In this document: piece after piece, positions 4,207 through 6,084 of the stretch | How positions within the stretch are numbered: the stretch's first letter is position 1 | How the letters are laid out: each line of letters opens with the position of its first letter | Source: Deltaproteobacteria bacterium | Lineage (GTDB): Bacteria > Desulfobacterota > Desulfobaccia > Desulfobaccales > Desulfobaccaceae | NCBI GenBank assembly: GCA_016874895.1 | Contig: VGSX01000224.1 | Coordinates: 1 to 6,084 of the forward strand | Reading direction: 5' to 3' | Length of the DNA: 6,084 bases | The notes under the pieces: model-generated | What the model was told of the DNA's origin: nothing | The model's database searches: none | What the model saw: only the letters and a program-made list of their open reading frames with translations | Translations under genes and position numbers: made by a program

Positions 4207-6084
4207 TTAAGCACTTTCCACGCTGTCAACCACCGCGTCCACCTGGGCCTGTAATTGATCCAGGGTGAAGCCGTGGATTTCCACGCCGCCCTTGGGGCAG
4301 GTGGCGGCGCAGAGGCCGCAGCCCTTGCACAGGGCCTTGTCCGTGGCGATGCGCCGATGGCTGTGGCCGTTGTCTTTATATTCCTCGATCTTGATGGCCA
4401 TGTAGGGGCAGACGTCCACACAGAGGGCGCAACCGTCGCATTTTTCCGTGGCAAAGGACTTGATGGCATCCAGGGACATACGCTCCTTGACCAGGACCAC
4501 CCCGGCCCGGGAAACCGCAGCCATGGCCTGGCCCACGGATTCGTCGATGGGTTTGGGATGGTGGCACAAACCGGCCACGAACAGGCCGTCTACGGTCATG
4601 TCCACCGGCCGCAGCTTGGGATGGGCCTCGTTGATAAAGCCGTCGGCATTAACCCCGAACTTGTAGAGTCCCAGGAGGTTCCCGGTATCCCGGGGCACGA
4701 TGGCCGAGGCCAAAACCAGGTAATCCGCCGGCAGGCGCACCGGCAGCTGCACGATGGGATCCATGATCTCCACCATGAGCTCGCCGCCTTCCTGAAAGAC
4801 CCTGGGTTTGTCTTCCAGGTGAAAACGGATGAAGACCACACCCAGGTCCCGGGCCTTGGTATACAGGTCCTCCCGTTCGCCGTAGGTGCGGATATCCCGG
4901 TAGAGCACATAAACCTGCATGTCGGGATTGAGTTCCTTCAACTTGATGGCGCTGTGCACCGAGTGGGTGCAGCAGACCCGGCTGCAGTAAAGCCGCTCCG
5001 GCTCCCGGGACCCCACGCACTGGATGAAAACCGCGCTGTCGGCCTTGGCCACGTTGGCAGAGCGCTCCCGCAGTTCGGCGTCGAACTCCAGGTGGGTCAT
5101 TACCCTGCGGTCCTGGCCGAAGAGATATTCCCGAGGCTTGAGTTCTTCGGCGCCGGTGGCCAGGACCGCGACGCCATAGTTCACCGTCAGGGTTTTGCCG
5201 CCGGCTTCCAGGTCGCTGCTGAAACTGCCCACGGAACCGCTGACGCTCTTGACCTCGGCATTTTTCAGGATGGTGACCTTGGGGTGATTCTCCACCTTGG
5301 CGATGATCTGCTGCAGGTTGGCCTGAATATCCTCGCCTTTCCAGGTCTTGTTGAGGTGCCAGGCGTTGCCCCCCAACTTGCCGGTTTTTTCCACCAGCAC
5401 GGTCTCATAACCCCGGTGGGCAAAATCCAGGGCCGCAGTCATTCCCGCCAGGCCGCCGCCGATGACCAGGGCCTTCTGAGTGACCGGCACCGACAGGCGC
5501 TGCAGGGGATAGTCCCGCAGGGCCTTGGCCACCGCCATGCGCAGCTGGTCCTTGGCCTTGACCGTTGCGGCCTCAGGGTTTTTCGTATGCACCCAGGAAT
5601 TCTGGTTGCGGATGTTGGCCATCTCCAGGAGGTAGCCGTTCAGGCCCGCTTCCCGCAAAGTGTCCTGGAACAGGGCCTCGTGGGTCCGGGGGGTGCAGGC
5701 GGCCACGACAATGCGGTTCAGGCCGGCTTCCTTGATTTTGTCGGCCATCGTCACCTGGGTGTCGGTGGAGCAGGAGAACAGGTTGTTTTCCACATAATGA
5801 ACGCCGGGCAGGGTCTTGGCGTATTCCACCAGTTCCGGGACATTCACCGTGTTGGCGATATTAATGCCGCAGGAGCAGACAAAGACGCCTACCCGGGGCT
5901 CTTCGCCGCCGACGTCCCGTTCCGCCGGATAAGTCTTTTCCCTGGTCAGGCTGCCCCGGGCCTCCACCAGGTTCTTGGCCGCGGCCGAAGCCGCCGCGGA
6001 AGCCTCGGTGACGGAACGGGGAATGGCCTTGGGATTCTGAAAAGCGCCGCAGACATAGATGCCTTCCTGATTGGTGGAAACCGG
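4207..6084 (-). CDS. hdrA: HdrA-family FAD/iron-sulfur electron-bifurcating subunit, tandem-module form, 5' end cut by window
   Basis: 625 residues visible, frame open to the window edge. Residues 1-40 (GIYVCGAFQNPKAIPRS, then an Ala-rich helix) are the end of one HdrA-type FAD domain. A second module follows in frame: VGVFVCSCGINIANTV (C70, C72), C105, C130, the FAD-binding GGGLAG (209-214), the unusual cluster ligands C356, C367, C371, C372 (CVGSR...YCSRVCC), ATG-type flavin motif LATGAEE, GLFVAGLCHHPKPIDESVGQA, and two C-terminal [4Fe-4S] motifs (C549/552/555/559 and C586/589/592/596). Compared with methanogen HdrA, this module lacks the TLDC..C stretch and the inserted ferredoxin domain. 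HdrA receives electrons from MvhD and splits them at FAD toward ferredoxin and a higher-potential acceptor; in this fused form which module bifurcates is unknown. It is the first gene of the visible series; the heptad array starts at its stop codon. No HdrB or HdrC is in the window. Confidence 0.92.
   Translation of the reverse strand, partial: PVSTNQEGIYVCGAFQNPKAIPRSVTEASAAASAAAKNLVEARGSLTREKTYPAERDVGGEEPRVGVFVCSCGINIANTVNVPELVEYAKTLPGVHYVENNLFSCSTDTQVTMADKIKEAGLNRIVVAACTPRTHEALFQDTLREAGLNGYLLEMANIRNQNSWVHTKNPEAATVKAKDQLRMAVAKALRDYPLQRLSVPVTQKALVIGGGLAGMTAALDFAHRGYETVLVEKTGKLGGNAWHLNKTWKGEDIQANLQQIIAKVENHPKVTILKNAEVKSVSGSVGSFSSDLEAGGKTLTVNYGVAVLATGAEELKPREYLFGQDRRVMTHLEFDAELRERSANVAKADSAVFIQCVGSREPERLYCSRVCCTHSVHSAIKLKELNPDMQVYVLYRDIRTYGEREDLYTKARDLGVVFIRFHLEDKPRVFQEGGELMVEIMDPIVQLPVRLPADYLVLASAIVPRDTGNLLGLYKFGVNADGFINEAHPKLRPVDMTVDGLFVAGLCHHPKPIDESVGQAMAAVSRAGVVLVKERMSLDAIKSFATEKCDGCALCVDVCPYMAIKIEEYKDNGHSHRRIATDKALCKGCGLCAATCPKGGVEIHGFTLDQLQAQVDAVVDSVESA

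Noticed and set aside
4152..4469. Minus-strand frame overlapping the hdrA end and encoding QWSVVSG repeats.
   Set aside because: Out-of-frame reading of hdrA running into the heptad array; the repeat peptide is a by-product of the 7-bp period.
5929..5967. GTG 5967 as the true start of hdrA.
   Set aside because: The frame continues upstream into sequence typical of the end of an HdrA FAD domain, so the gene starts outside the window.

Overview
The window carries one operon-like gene set, all on the minus strand, for a cytosolic electron-transfer complex of the Mvh [NiFe]-hydrogenase / HdrA type. In transcription order (high to low coordinates): an HdrA-family flavoprotein (5' end outside the window), MvhD, an FrhB-family iron-sulfur protein, the hydrogenase small subunit MvhG, and the large subunit MvhA (C-terminus outside the window). 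The GC-rich codon use, strong GGAGG ribosome binding sites, GC-rich palindromic repeats, bacterial-type selenocysteine signal and mix of Hdr/Mvh genes suggest an anaerobic bacterium, most likely Desulfobacterota (sulfate-reducing or syntrophic). That assignment is inference; no taxonomic marker gene is present.

The most notable point is that mvhD is broken by a TGA at 3747-3749 which should be read as selenocysteine. It replaces the first Cys of the conserved G-C-H-x-G-D-C-H-Y motif. The frame continues to a normal family length of 143 residues. A 9-bp hairpin with a five-base loop carrying G at its second position begins 12 nt downstream, with its loop 22 nt after the UGA, as expected for a bacterial SECIS. 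A naive ORF caller splits this gene in two.

Layout. 4207-6084: the last ~40 residues of one HdrA-like FAD module fused in frame to a second, nearly complete HdrA module that lacks the internal ferredoxin insertion. 3951-4206: gap with eight heptanucleotide repeats directly against the hdrA stop codon, a 15-bp tandem duplication and a GC-rich palindrome. 3519-3950: selenoprotein mvhD. 2368-3501: FrhB-like gene. 1411-2355: mvhG. 1114-1410: gap with a second set of degenerate heptads, two CCCCCTTT hairpins, a second copy of the GC-rich palindrome, a third heptad set, and a Shine-Dalgarno hairpin; I see nothing recognisable in about 1199-1290. 1-1113: mvhA, 5' part.

How they work together (known for methanogen Mvh-HdrABC, inferred here): MvhA oxidises H2 at the Ni-Fe site, MvhG carries electrons through its Fe-S clusters, MvhD passes them to HdrA, and HdrA bifurcates them at its FAD. 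The FrhB-like protein probably adds an extra electron exit (ferredoxin, F420 or another flavin/Fe-S partner). mvhD, the FrhB-like gene and mvhG are spaced by only 12-17 bp and are probably translated together; repeat-filled gaps of 256 and 297 bp separate this core from hdrA and mvhA.
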